Made by a program: the position numbers and the translations under genes
In this document: in pieces, positions 53,830-61,849 of the stretch
Layout: every line of letters begins with the position of its first letter
Numbering within the stretch: the stretch's first letter is position 1
The notes under the pieces: generated by a model
What the model was told of the DNA's origin: nothing
Database searches by the model: none
Seen by the model: only the letters and a program-made list of their open reading frames with translations
Assembly (NCBI RefSeq): GCF_012396185.1
Contig: NZ_JAAXOW010000001.1
Location: 1,354,691-1,418,690 of the forward strand
Direction: 5' to 3'
Length of the DNA: 64,000 nucleotides
Source of the DNA: Sanguibacter hominis ATCC BAA-789
GTDB taxonomy: Bacteria > Actinomycetota > Actinomycetes > Actinomycetales > Cellulomonadaceae

Positions 53830-55577
53830 CGGGCGTCGAGGACGTGCCGTCGTGCGCGGCGACAGAGAACCCGTCCTATGCCAGCCGGCAAGGACGCGCG
53901 AGCGAGTCGCCGCTGGTGGCGTGGCGCACGGCGGGTGAGCTGTTCTCGGACCTCGGGCTTGGCGGGACCGACCGCTCGGCGCGGGTGGAGGCCCGGCCAG
54001 GCCTGAAGGACGTCGTCGAACCGCCGGAGCATGAGCGGCCGTCGGGCGTGGACCCGGGGATCACGGTGACCGGGGGGATCGGCGGCATCCGTGCCCGCCT
54101 CGACGACCTCGTGCTGGTCGCCAGCATGCTCGGTGCGCAGGCGCAGGGCCTCGACGAGGCCGCCGAGCAGGCAGTGGGGATAGCGCGCGATGCTGAGAGC
54201 TGGAGCCTGCTGATCCAGGACCGTCGCGAGGCGCTGCGCGCAGACGGCGGGGCGGTGGCCGCAGGGTCGTATGTCGATCAGGCTGTGGCGACCTTTCGTG
54301 CCCGGCTCAGCGCGGCCCTGTTCGTCGCGGACAGGTGCGCGTCTCGTGCGTCCGGGCTCGCGCGTGACCTCGAGGACGTCGTTGCCGCGCTCGACGGCGC
54401 CCGGAAGTCGTACGAGGCGGCGGAGAAGAAGGCCGCGGGAGTCATGCTGAGCACGTCGAACAACTTCGTCCGTGGCTTCACGAGCGCCTTCCCGTGGGTG
54501 AACAGCCTGGGCAGTTCCGTGCTTGTGGGGATGTGGGGCGCCTCGAACGGCATCGACAAGGCGGGCGAGGCTGTCGGCTGGGATCCGGGCTTGCGCGACC
54601 GGCTCCCCGGCTCGCAGGAGATGCTCGGGTCGATCCTCGACCAGGCCCGGCGCGGCATGCTGGGCGGGTTCGCGGCTGACTCCGACCCCCGTGACGCCGT
54701 CAGGTCGACGGCGGGGGCGGCGACGAAGCTGGTCTTCGGCCCGTTCGGCCTCTACCGGAAGGGTGCTGTGGTCGAACGGAAGAAGGTCCAGCGCTTCATC
54801 CCGCCGGCGAGGGACCTCGCGAGTGCCGCGAGGGCGCTCGAGCAGGTGAGCAAGGCCGGTGACGGTGCGGTCGGGGTGCAGCGGGTACGTCTGCCGGACG
54901 GGACGAGTGCGTGGACCGTGCTGGTGCCTGGCACTCAGTCGAACCCCTTCCTGTGGCGGCAGGACCATGGCCGGGACGGGATCTCCGCGGTCGTCACGAC
55001 GACGAGCGAGCAGACCGCGGCGGCGCTCGCTCCGCTCCTCGCGCTGCAGAAGGCCGGAGCGCGTCCGGGGGACAAGGTCTCGTTCGTCGGGCACAGCCAG
55101 GGCGGGACGATCGCCCAGATGGCAGCGGCGGACAGGGGCGTCCGTGCGACGTACGACGTCGGTTCGGTCGTCTCCTTCTCGTCGCCGACGCCCGCGGGGA
55201 CCGTCCCGGAGGACCCGGACGTCAATCACCTCGAGCTGTCCAACACCACGGACATCGTCCCGATGCTCGACGGCGTCCCCCCGGCTGCCGGGGCGAACCA
55301 CGTCAACGTGCACGTGCAGGACTCGAAGCTTGCGGACGAGAGTCTCAAAGAGAGGTCGTCTGACCAGGGCGGGCGGCACAGACTCGCGACGGCCGTCGCG
55401 GTCAGCGAGGTCGCGCAGAGAGGGACCGACCCGTCGCTGCGACGATCGCTCGCGCGTCTCGCCCACGACCTCTCGGGCGGGCCGGCCCCGGCGACGGGAC
55501 TCGGCACGCCGGGGGAGACGCCGCTGCGCTCCATGCTCGACGGCGGCGTCCAGGTCTTCAGCGTGACCGCGAGGTGA
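53826..55577 (+). CDS. Lipase-like alpha/beta hydrolase with helical N-terminal domain
   Basis: A 583-residue protein. Residues 1-250 are mainly helical (GIRARLDDLVLVASMLGAQA, ARDLEDVVAALDGARKSYEA), with a hydrophobic segment near 220. The C-terminal part is an alpha/beta hydrolase with the nucleophile elbow FVGHSQGGTIAQMAA (Ser424), and NTTDIVPMLDG may hold the acid Asp, with the HVNVHVQDS His later. No signal peptide, which fits either a cytosolic enzyme or export together with the WXG100-like protein whose gene overlaps it by 4 nt. The substrate is unknown; the fold suggests lipid or ester hydrolysis. Confidence 0.78.
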   Translation: MTGVEDVPSCAATENPSYASRQGRASESPLVAWRTAGELFSDLGLGGTDRSARVEARPGLKDVVEPPEHERPSGVDPGITVTGGIGGIRARLDDLVLVASMLGAQAQGLDEAAEQAVGIARDAESWSLLIQDRREALRADGGAVAAGSYVDQAVATFRARLSAALFVADRCASRASGLARDLEDVVAALDGARKSYEAAEKKAAGVMLSTSNNFVRGFTSAFPWVNSLGSSVLVGMWGASNGIDKAGEAVGWDPGLRDRLPGSQEMLGSILDQARRGMLGGFAADSDPRDAVRSTAGAATKLVFGPFGLYRKGAVVERKKVQRFIPPARDLASAARALEQVSKAGDGAVGVQRVRLPDGTSAWTVLVPGTQSNPFLWRQDHGRDGISAVVTTTSEQTAAALAPLLALQKAGARPGDKVSFVGHSQGGTIAQMAAADRGVRATYDVGSVVSFSSPTPAGTVPEDPDVNHLELSNTTDIVPMLDGVPPAAGANHVNVHVQDSKLADESLKERSSDQGGRHRLATAVAVSEVAQRGTDPSLRRSLARLAHDLSGGPAPATGLGTPGETPLRSMLDGGVQVFSVTAR

Positions 55578-55585
55578 GGTGGCGC

Positions 55586-55969
55586 TCAGTCCCTGTCGCG
55601 GCGGCCGATCGCGAGCGACGTGAAGAAGGAGACGATCGAGAGGATGAGCGCCGCCCAGACGGCGGTCCAGAACCCGTCGATCCGCAGGCCCCAGTCGGTG
55701 TGGCCCGTGATCCATGCGGTCAGCAGGAGCATGAGCGCGTTGACGACGAGCGTGAACAGCCCGAGCGTGAGGATGTAGAGAGGCAGGGACAGGAATGCGA
55801 CGATCGGCTTCACGCCGGCGTTGACGACCGCGAGGATGAACGCGACGACGACGAGCACGACGGCGGTCGCTCCGGTCGTGTCGCCTCCGACGATCGCGAA
55901 ACCGCCGACGAGCAGGGTGGTGATCCAGATGGCGAAGGCGCTGACGAGGACACGCAGGACGAAGGCCAT
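55586..55969 (-). CDS. PF04020-type (phage holin family IV-like) membrane protein
   Basis: A 127-residue protein with four hydrophobic helices: LRVLVSAFAIWITTLLVGGF, AVVLVVVAFILAVVNAGVKP, IVAFLSLPLYILTLGLFTLV and the C-terminal AALILSIVSFFTSLAIG. The NAGVKPIVAFLSLPLYILTLG block is the family hallmark. Chromosomal members are not phage holins and have no firm role. CAGTAT lies 6 nt before the ATG with no ribosome site. It is divergent from the aminotransferase gene. Confidence 0.83.
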   Translation of the reverse strand: MAFVLRVLVSAFAIWITTLLVGGFAIVGGDTTGATAVVLVVVAFILAVVNAGVKPIVAFLSLPLYILTLGLFTLVVNALMLLLTAWITGHTDWGLRIDGFWTAVWAALILSIVSFFTSLAIGRRDRD

Positions 55970-56020
55970 GTGGTGATACTGCCACGCGCCCTCGCTGTGT
56001 CGGGTGGGATGCTGGGCGTC

Positions 56021-57103
56021 GTGAACGACCACGTGCGCCTGCGTCCCCAGATCGAGGCTCTTCCGGCCTACGTCCCCGGTGCCCGCCCGAGCGGCTCGGC
56101 CTTCAAGCTCTCGTCGAACGAGAACCCGTTCCCGCCGCCGCCCTCGATCGTCGCTGCGATCATCGATGCGGCCCAGGAGACCAACCGCTACCCGGACATG
56201 TATGCGACGGAGCTGACTGAGGCGATCGCCGCGCACATCGGTGTCGACGCGGACCAGGTGGTCGTCGGCAACGGTTCGGTCGCGGTGCTCAGCCACATCC
56301 TCGAGGCGTTCGTGAACCCGGGCGACGAGGTGGTCTTCGGCTGGCGCTCGTTCGAGGCCTACCCGATCGCGGTCGCGGTCGCCGGCGGCGAGTCAGTGCG
56401 AGTCCCCCTGCTCGACGGTGCCGCCGATGACGGCGCCTCGGCCGGTCGCCTCGACCTGGCGGCGATGGCGGACGCGATCACGGACCGGACGGCGGTCGTC
56501 CTCGTCTGCACCCCGAACAACCCGACGGGTCCGGTCGTCCGCGTCGACGAGCTCGACGCGTTCCTCGCCCGCGTGCCGCGAGACGTCCTCGTCGTGATCG
56601 ACGAGGCGTACCTCGAGTTCGTCCGCGACCCGCAGGCCCCGGACGCGCTCGCGGTGTTCGCGGACCACCCGAACGTCGTGCTGCTGCGGACCTTCTCGAA
56701 GGCGTACGGCCTTGCTGGTCTGCGTGTCGGGTATGTCGTCGCGCGCAAGCGTCTTGCGGACGGCATCCGCGCGACCGCGACCCCGTTCGGTGTCTCGCAC
56801 GTCGCGCAGCAGGCTGCGCTCGCGGCCCTGCGGGTCACGGACGAGCTCGAGGAGCGCGTCGAGGCGCTCGTCGCCGAGCGTGCTCGGCTCGTCGACGGGT
56901 TGCGCGAGCAGGGTTGGACGGTGCCGCAGACGGAGGCGAACTTCGTGTGGCTGCCGCTCGGGGACCGGACCGCGACGTGCGCTGCTGAGGCGGCCGCGGC
57001 GGGTGCCGTCGTGCGCCCGTTCGCGGGGGAGGGCATCCGCGTGAGCGTGGGCGAGCGCGAGGCGACGGACCTGTTCCTCAAGGTTGCGGCCACCTGGCGC
57101 TGA
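56021..57103 (+). CDS. hisC: Histidinol-phosphate/aromatic aminotransferase family
   Basis: A 360-residue fold-type I PLP aminotransferase. It begins RLRPQIEALPAYVPGARPSG, then KLSSNENPFPPPPSIV, VVGNGSVAVLSHILEAFVNP, VLVCTPNNPTGPVVRVDELD, VIDEAYLEFVRD and the PLP-Lys motif LLRTFSKAYGLAGLRVGYVV. HisC and actinobacterial aromatic transaminases (Pat) share all of these; with no his genes nearby, the aromatic role is equally likely. I used the GTG with GATGCT 7 nt upstream; an ATG four codons earlier (56009) is possible. Confidence 0.88.
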   Translation: MNDHVRLRPQIEALPAYVPGARPSGSAFKLSSNENPFPPPPSIVAAIIDAAQETNRYPDMYATELTEAIAAHIGVDADQVVVGNGSVAVLSHILEAFVNPGDEVVFGWRSFEAYPIAVAVAGGESVRVPLLDGAADDGASAGRLDLAAMADAITDRTAVVLVCTPNNPTGPVVRVDELDAFLARVPRDVLVVIDEAYLEFVRDPQAPDALAVFADHPNVVLLRTFSKAYGLAGLRVGYVVARKRLADGIRATATPFGVSHVAQQAALAALRVTDELEERVEALVAERARLVDGLREQGWTVPQTEANFVWLPLGDRTATCAAEAAAAGAVVRPFAGEGIRVSVGEREATDLFLKVAATWR

Positions 57104-57139
57104 CGGCTGTCAGGTGAACGTCCTGGTCCGCGGTGAGGG

Positions 57140-57156
57140 TTGTGGGGTTCCCACAA
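57140..57156 (+). terminator. Possible terminator of the aminotransferase gene
   Basis: TTGTGGG-gtt-CCCACAA, 7-bp arms, 37 nt after the stop. Confidence 0.45.
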
Positions 57157-57212
57157 GAACGGCCGGGTGAATCCGGGTCTCTGCCCGCATGGTTTGGTGC
57201 ACACCCGCTGCT

Positions 57213-57236
57213 TACGCTGGCGTAGGTTACGCAACC
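57213..57236. promoter_or_regulatory. Paired palindromes upstream of the dehydrogenase operon
   Basis: TACGC-TG-GCGTA is directly followed by GGTT-ACGC-AACC, 70-90 bp before the E1 alpha start. TAGGTT at 57223-57228 could be a -10 within them. They look like an operator next to a promoter; the regulator is unknown. Confidence 0.45.
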
Positions 57237-57306
57237 GTAGCCACGTGGCGCGCCTCTGCGCGGCACGGCACCAGCGGCCTCGTGGCCGCCGAGCCTCGGG
57301 AGTGAC

Positions 57307-58449
57307 TTGAGCGACGACGTGACCCGGCTGACGGACGACGACGATCTCGTACGCCTCGTGGACCACGAGGGCGAGCGGACGACTGACGCTCGTTGGGACG
57401 CGTACCGCGCCCGCGCTGCGCACCTGTCCCTCTCCGACGTCCGCGACATGTTCCGCGACATGACCCTCGTCCGTGCTTTCGACAACGAGGCCACGTCGCT
57501 CCAGCGCCAGGGCGAGCTCGGCCTGTGGGCACAGAGCCTCGGCCAGGAGGCCGCACAGATCGGCTCGGGCCGAGCGCTCGCCCCGCAGGACTACGTGTTC
57601 CCGTCCTACCGCGAGCACGGCGTCGCGCACACGCGCGGCGTCGACCTCGCGCAGATCCTGCACCTGTTCCGCGGTATCGACCACGGCGGCTGGGACGCGC
57701 AGGCGCACAGCTTCCAGAACTACACGCTCGTGATCGGCGCGCACACGCTGCACGCGACGGGCTATGCAATGGGTGTCCAGCGCGACGGCCTCGTCGGTAC
57801 CGGCGATCCGACGCGCGACATGGCTGTCGTGACGTACTTCGGCGACGGCGCGACGAGCCAGGGAGACGTCAACGAGTCCCTCGTCTTCGCGTCCGTGAAC
57901 CAGGCGCCCCTCGTGATGTTCTGCCAGAACAACCAGTGGGCCATCTCGGAGCCGAACGCCCGGCAGTTCCGCGTGCCCGTCGGCCGCCGCGGCGAGGGCT
58001 TCGGCGTCCCGGGCGTCCGCGTCGACGGCAACGACGTCCTCGCGTGCTACGCCGTCATGCAGGAGGCGCTCGAGCGCGCGCGGTCCGGCGGCGGCCCCAC
58101 GCTCGTCGAGGCTTTCACGTACCGCATGGGCGCACACACGACGTCGGACGACCCGACGCGCTACCGCACCCGTGAGGAGGAGCAGTTCTGGCGCGACCGT
58201 GACCCGATCGACCGGGTCGAGCGACTGCTGCGCCGCGAGGGCGCGTGGGACGACGCGTGGGCGGAGCAGGTGGCCGCGGAGGCGGCCGAGCTGGGCGCCC
58301 GCGTGCGCGAGCACGTCCGTGCGCTCGGTCGCCCGGTGTCGAGCTCGATGTTCGACGACGTCTACGCGACCGAGCACGCCCAGGTGACGCACGAGCGGCA
58401 GCTCTTCGAGACGTACGAGGCCGGTTTCGCTGACGGAGGTGCACGATGA
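57307..58449 (+). CDS. bkdA: 2-oxo acid dehydrogenase E1 alpha subunit
   Basis: A 380-residue thiamine-diphosphate enzyme subunit. The ThDP motif runs from VTYFGDGATSQGDVNESLVF to FCQNNQWAISEP (the GDG...NN block). LWAQSLGQEAAQIGSGRAL, DYVFPSYREHGVAHTRGV and the phospho-loop-like MGAHTTSDDPTRYR also fit. It starts with TTG, GGGAG 4 nt before it; a GTG four codons on is an alternative. E1 alpha-beta pairs in actinobacteria usually serve branched-chain 2-oxo acids because pyruvate is handled by homodimeric AceE, so I favour that role. It overlaps the beta gene by 4 nt. Confidence 0.88.
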   Translation: MSDDVTRLTDDDDLVRLVDHEGERTTDARWDAYRARAAHLSLSDVRDMFRDMTLVRAFDNEATSLQRQGELGLWAQSLGQEAAQIGSGRALAPQDYVFPSYREHGVAHTRGVDLAQILHLFRGIDHGGWDAQAHSFQNYTLVIGAHTLHATGYAMGVQRDGLVGTGDPTRDMAVVTYFGDGATSQGDVNESLVFASVNQAPLVMFCQNNQWAISEPNARQFRVPVGRRGEGFGVPGVRVDGNDVLACYAVMQEALERARSGGGPTLVEAFTYRMGAHTTSDDPTRYRTREEEQFWRDRDPIDRVERLLRREGAWDDAWAEQVAAEAAELGARVREHVRALGRPVSSSMFDDVYATEHAQVTHERQLFETYEAGFADGGAR

Positions 58450-59516
58450 CGAGCACGACGACCCGCACGGCTGCGACCCCCGCGGTCGCCCCGTACCCCT
58501 CGGGCCCGACGACGATGACGCTCGGCAAGGCCATCAACACGGGCTTGCGCCAGGCGCTCGCGGAGGACCCGAAGGTCTTGCTCATGGGCGAGGACATCGG
58601 TCGCCTCGGCGGGGTGTTCCGCGTGACCGACGGGCTGCAGGCTGAGTTCGGCGTCGACCGCGTCGTGGACTCGCCGCTCGCCGAGTCGGGCATCGTCGGG
58701 ACGGCGATCGGCCTCGCGCTGCGCGGCTACCGGCCGGTCCTGGAGATCCAGTTCGACGGTTTCGTCTTCCCCGCGTTCAACCAGATCACGACGCAGCTCG
58801 CGAAGATGCGCTACCGCACGAAGGGCCGCACCGAGCTGCCCGTCGTCGTCCGCATCCCGTATGGCGGCGGGATCGGCGCGATCGAGCACCACTCGGAGAG
58901 CCCCGAGGCGCTGTTCGCGCACACCGCGGGCCTGCGCGTGGTCTCGCCGTCGAACCCGGCAGACGCGTACCGGATGATGCGCGAGGCGATCGCGAGCCCT
59001 GATCCCGTGCTGTTCTTCGAGCCCAAGGGTCGCTACTGGGACAAGGCGTCGGTCGACGTCGTCCCGTTCGCCGTCGGGCCCCACGCCGAGCCCGCCACCC
59101 TGGGCGCCGAGACGCTCAACCGCGCCGTCGTGGCGCGTCCGGGCACGGACGCGACCGTCGTCGCGTACGGCCCGTCCGTGCACGTCGCGCTCAAGGCGGC
59201 CGAGGCCGCCGCGGCCGAGGGCACGAGCCTCGAGGTGATCGATCTGCGCACGGTCTCGCCGATCGACTTCGCGACCGTCGTCGAGTCCGTGCGCCGCACG
59301 GGCCGCTGCATCGTCGTCCACGAGGCGCCCGTCTTCCACGGCACGGGTGCAGAGGTCGCCGCGCGCGTGACGGAGGAGTGCTTCTACTCGCTCGAGGCGC
59401 CGGTCCTGCGGGTCGGCGGTTTCCACACCCCGTACCCCGTGTCGAAGATCGAGCACGACTACCTGCCGGGCCTCGACCGCGTCCTCGACGCCGTCGACCG
59501 CGCCCTGGCGTTCTGA
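58446..59516 (+). CDS. bkdB: 2-oxo acid dehydrogenase E1 beta subunit
   Basis: A 356-residue transketolase-like subunit completing the E1 heterotetramer. Its N-terminal 25 residues are disordered-looking, then TMTLGKAINTGLRQALAEDP and VLLMGEDIGRLGGVFRVTDG, FGVDRVVDSPLAESGIVGTA, IPYGGGIGAIEHHSESPEAL and the C-terminal LRVGGFHTPYPVSKIEHDYL. These define E1 beta of the pyruvate/branched-chain type. GGAGGTGCACG just upstream gives the ribosome site. Confidence 0.92.
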   Translation: MTSTTTRTAATPAVAPYPSGPTTMTLGKAINTGLRQALAEDPKVLLMGEDIGRLGGVFRVTDGLQAEFGVDRVVDSPLAESGIVGTAIGLALRGYRPVLEIQFDGFVFPAFNQITTQLAKMRYRTKGRTELPVVVRIPYGGGIGAIEHHSESPEALFAHTAGLRVVSPSNPADAYRMMREAIASPDPVLFFEPKGRYWDKASVDVVPFAVGPHAEPATLGAETLNRAVVARPGTDATVVAYGPSVHVALKAAEAAAAEGTSLEVIDLRTVSPIDFATVVESVRRTGRCIVVHEAPVFHGTGAEVAARVTEECFYSLEAPVLRVGGFHTPYPVSKIEHDYLPGLDRVLDAVDRALAF

Positions 59517-59526
59517 GGAGACCGCG

Positions 59527-60948
59527 ATGCCCACGTTCCAGCAGTTCCTGCTGCCTGACGCCGGTGAGGGACTGACCGAGGCCGAGATCGTGCAGTGGCA
59601 CGTCGCGGTCGGTGACACGGTCACGGTCAACCAGACGATCGTCGAGATCGAGACGGCGAAGAGCCTCGTCGAGCTGCCGAGCCCGTACACGGGGGTCGTC
59701 GCGGAGATCCTCGCGCCAGAGGGCACGACGGTCGAGGTCGGCACGCCGATCGTCATCGTCGACACCGACCCGGGCGGCGCCCCGTCGGGCGACGCGCCCG
59801 CGGCGGCGGCCGCAGGCACGGGTGCGCCGGTCGATGGCGCGCCCGCTCAGGCTGACGCTGCTGGGGGTGCGGTGCTCGTCGGTTACGGCGTGAGCGAGCA
59901 GGGTTCGCACCGCCGCCCCCGGGCTGCCGCGCCGAGCGCGGCGGCCTCCGCTGGTCGTGCGACGTCTGCCGTCGCGACGGGGCCGGCGGTCGTGGTGGCG
60001 CCGAGCGCCCCGGTTCCTGCGCCGGAGACCAGGGCGCAGGCTGGCCGGGTGCTCGCGAAGCCGCCGGTCCGCAAGCTTGCCCGCGACCTCGGCGTCGACC
60101 TCGCGAGCGTCGTGCCGACGGGGCCCGGCGAGATCGTCACGCGGGAGGACGTCCTCGAGTTCGCGAGCCGCGCCGAGGGTCGCTCGCTCGCGACCTACCC
60201 GGGCGACGACGTGCCGTGGGAGGCGGAGGGTGCGGTCGTCGCGGAGGGGCGTCAGACGCGCGTCCCGGTGAAGTCGGTGCGCAAGCGCACCGCCGAGGCG
60301 ATGGTCGCGAGCGCGTTCACGGCGCCGCACGTGACGGTGTTCCACACGGTCGACGTGACGCGCACGATGAAGATGGTCGCTCGTCTGCGCGAGGAGCGGG
60401 AGTTCCGGGACGTCCGCGTCACGCCGTTGCTCATCACGGCGAAGGCCTTGCTCATCGCGGTGAACCGGCACCCGGAGATCAACGCGAGCTGGGACGAGTC
60501 CGCGCAGGAGATCGTCTACAAGCACTACGTGAACCTCGGGATCGCGGCGGCGACGCCGCGCGGGCTCATGGTGCCGAACATCAAGGACGCGCACCGCATG
60601 ACGCTCAAGGAGCTCGCGCAGGGCCTCGCTGACCTGACGGCGACGGCCCGTGCGGGCAAGACGTCGCCGTCGGACATGTCGGACGGCACGATCACGATCA
60701 CGAACGTGGGCGTGTTCGGCATCGACACGGGTACGCCGATCCTCAACCCGGGCGAGGCGGGGATCCTGGCGTTCGGTGCGATCCGTGAGCAGCCGTGGGT
60801 GCACAAGGGGAGGATCAAGAAGCGCTGGGTCACGCAGCTGGCGCTGAGCGTCGACCACCGTCTGGTCGACGGTGAGCTCGCGAGCCGGGTGCTCGCGGAC
60901 GTCGCGACGATCTTGCACGAGCCGGCGCAGGCGCTCGTCTGGGCCTGA
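59527..60948 (+). CDS. bkdC: 2-oxo acid dehydrogenase E2 (dihydrolipoamide acyltransferase)
   Basis: A 473-residue acyltransferase. One lipoyl domain carries the modified Lys in VEIETAKSLVELPSPY (Lys43 or so), followed by an Ala/Pro-rich linker, a peripheral-subunit-binding domain (KPPVRKLARDLGVDLASVVP, about residues 178-215) and the catalytic domain ending with LSVDHRLVDGELASRVL (His, Asp of HxxxDG). It forms the core that binds E1 and E3. GAGGAG lies 5 nt before the ATG. No lipoamide dehydrogenase follows; E3 must be coded elsewhere. A strong terminator overlaps the stop codon. Confidence 0.93.
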   Translation: MPTFQQFLLPDAGEGLTEAEIVQWHVAVGDTVTVNQTIVEIETAKSLVELPSPYTGVVAEILAPEGTTVEVGTPIVIVDTDPGGAPSGDAPAAAAAGTGAPVDGAPAQADAAGGAVLVGYGVSEQGSHRRPRAAAPSAAASAGRATSAVATGPAVVVAPSAPVPAPETRAQAGRVLAKPPVRKLARDLGVDLASVVPTGPGEIVTREDVLEFASRAEGRSLATYPGDDVPWEAEGAVVAEGRQTRVPVKSVRKRTAEAMVASAFTAPHVTVFHTVDVTRTMKMVARLREEREFRDVRVTPLLITAKALLIAVNRHPEINASWDESAQEIVYKHYVNLGIAAATPRGLMVPNIKDAHRMTLKELAQGLADLTATARAGKTSPSDMSDGTITITNVGVFGIDTGTPILNPGEAGILAFGAIREQPWVHKGRIKKRWVTQLALSVDHRLVDGELASRVLADVATILHEPAQALVWA

Positions 60949-61000
60949 TGCAGAAGAGCGCACCGACCGTCACGAGACGGTGGGTGCGCTCTCCTGCATC
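60947..61000 (+). terminator. Terminator of the dehydrogenase operon
   Basis: GATGCAG-aa-GAGCGCACC pairs with GGTGCGCTC-tc-CTGCATC, with an ACCGTC/GACGGT stem on top. The left arm starts inside the E2 stop codon. Confidence 0.85.
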
Positions 61001-61057
61001 CGGGGGCGCGCCGTGGCTTCAGGGGCGGAGGCGACGCGGCTTCCCGGGACGGGTGGT

Positions 61058-61690
61058 TCAGGCGGCGACGTCGAGGACGTACGTGTCCGTGGACTGGTCG
61101 TACGTGAAGCCGAGCGCCTCGTAGTAGGTGCCTGCGTTGTCCTTGACGCCGGGGCGCGAGGCGACGCGTCGGAAGCCGCGCTCGGAGAGCAGGCCGGAGC
61201 GGCGGAAGACGAACTCGCCGGGGGTGAAGTCGCGGTAGCGCGGCACGACGTAGTCGAGCTTGATGTTCGCGACGCCGTCGGTGGGCTCCTCGAGGATCAC
61301 GTAGCCGACGGTCTCGTCGCCGAGGAGGACGAGGTAGGCCTCGCCGGAGGAGGTCGCGCTCGCGAGGTCGAAGCCGGGGTTGAGGGCGGCGATGTCGTCG
61401 GCGTGCCGGGTGAGCTGGCGCACGAGGTACGGGGAGTCCGTGGCCGTCGGGACGACGTCGTACGACGCTTCGGAGTGACGCTCGCGGAGCAGCTTGCGCA
61501 GCTGGATGATGTTGATGACGGCGAGCACGACGTTGAGCCCGACCATCGGCCACACGGAGAACGCGAAGTTGTAGCCGATGTGGATGAAGCATCCGATGAG
61601 GTTGAAGATGCGCAGCCGCAGGATGCGGGTCTGCATGAGGGACCAGACGAGGATGGCAGAGCCGACCCATCCGATGATCTCGAGGTACAT
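61058..61690 (-). CDS. YgjV-like membrane domain fused to a GNAT-like domain
   Basis: A 210-residue two-part protein. Residues 1-75 contain three hydrophobic helices, EIIGWVGSAILVWSLMQTRI, LRIFNLIGCFIHIGYNFAFS and WPMVGLNVVLAVINIIQL, like E. coli YgjV. Residues 100-210 resemble a GNAT-type domain (YLVLLGDETVGYVILEEPTD, RSGLLSERGFRRVASRPG, YYEALGFTYDQSTDTYVLDV). The order and the final FTYDQ block recall acyltransferases acting on small molecules, but the acceptor is unknown. The ribosome site is weak (GGGG 9 nt before the ATG). It is divergent from the alpha-glucosidase gene. Confidence 0.75.
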   Translation of the reverse strand: MYLEIIGWVGSAILVWSLMQTRILRLRIFNLIGCFIHIGYNFAFSVWPMVGLNVVLAVINIIQLRKLLRERHSEASYDVVPTATDSPYLVRQLTRHADDIAALNPGFDLASATSSGEAYLVLLGDETVGYVILEEPTDGVANIKLDYVVPRYRDFTPGEFVFRRSGLLSERGFRRVASRPGVKDNAGTYYEALGFTYDQSTDTYVLDVAA

Positions 61691-61778
61691 GGTGGGATTC
61701 CCCAGGGTGACGGCACGAAGCCGGGGCCAGCGCCCGTGCTGGCGGAACCATGGTAGCGACGCCGCGGCCATCTTGGAG

Positions 61779-61792
61779 TCGAATCGTTCCGA
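61779..61792. promoter_or_regulatory. Possible LacI-type operator upstream of the alpha-glucosidase
   Basis: TCGAATCGTTCCGA shares the CG-centred form with LacI-family operators (10 of 14 self-complementary positions) and lies 58 bp before the GH13 start. It is weaker than the site at 23263-23276. Confidence 0.4.
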
Positions 61793-61849
61793 TGCCACAA
61801 TGGGCGGGCGGCGCAAGCCGCCTGACCCGCACGCGAAGGAGCCTCCCGC

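Noticed and set aside
55586..55969. Prophage remnant, because of the holin-like membrane protein
   Set aside because: PF04020 proteins are ordinary chromosomal genes in actinobacteria and no other phage gene, integrase or att site is nearby.
57140..57236. A tRNA gene in the gap before the dehydrogenase operon, suggested by several small hairpins
   Set aside because: No cloverleaf with a T-loop (GGTTCGAATCC) or anticodon arm could be built; the stems fit a terminator and an operator.
59883..60140. A minus-strand ORF within the E2 gene
   Set aside because: It is antisense to the Ala/Pro-rich linker of E2, where such frames are expected in high-GC DNA.
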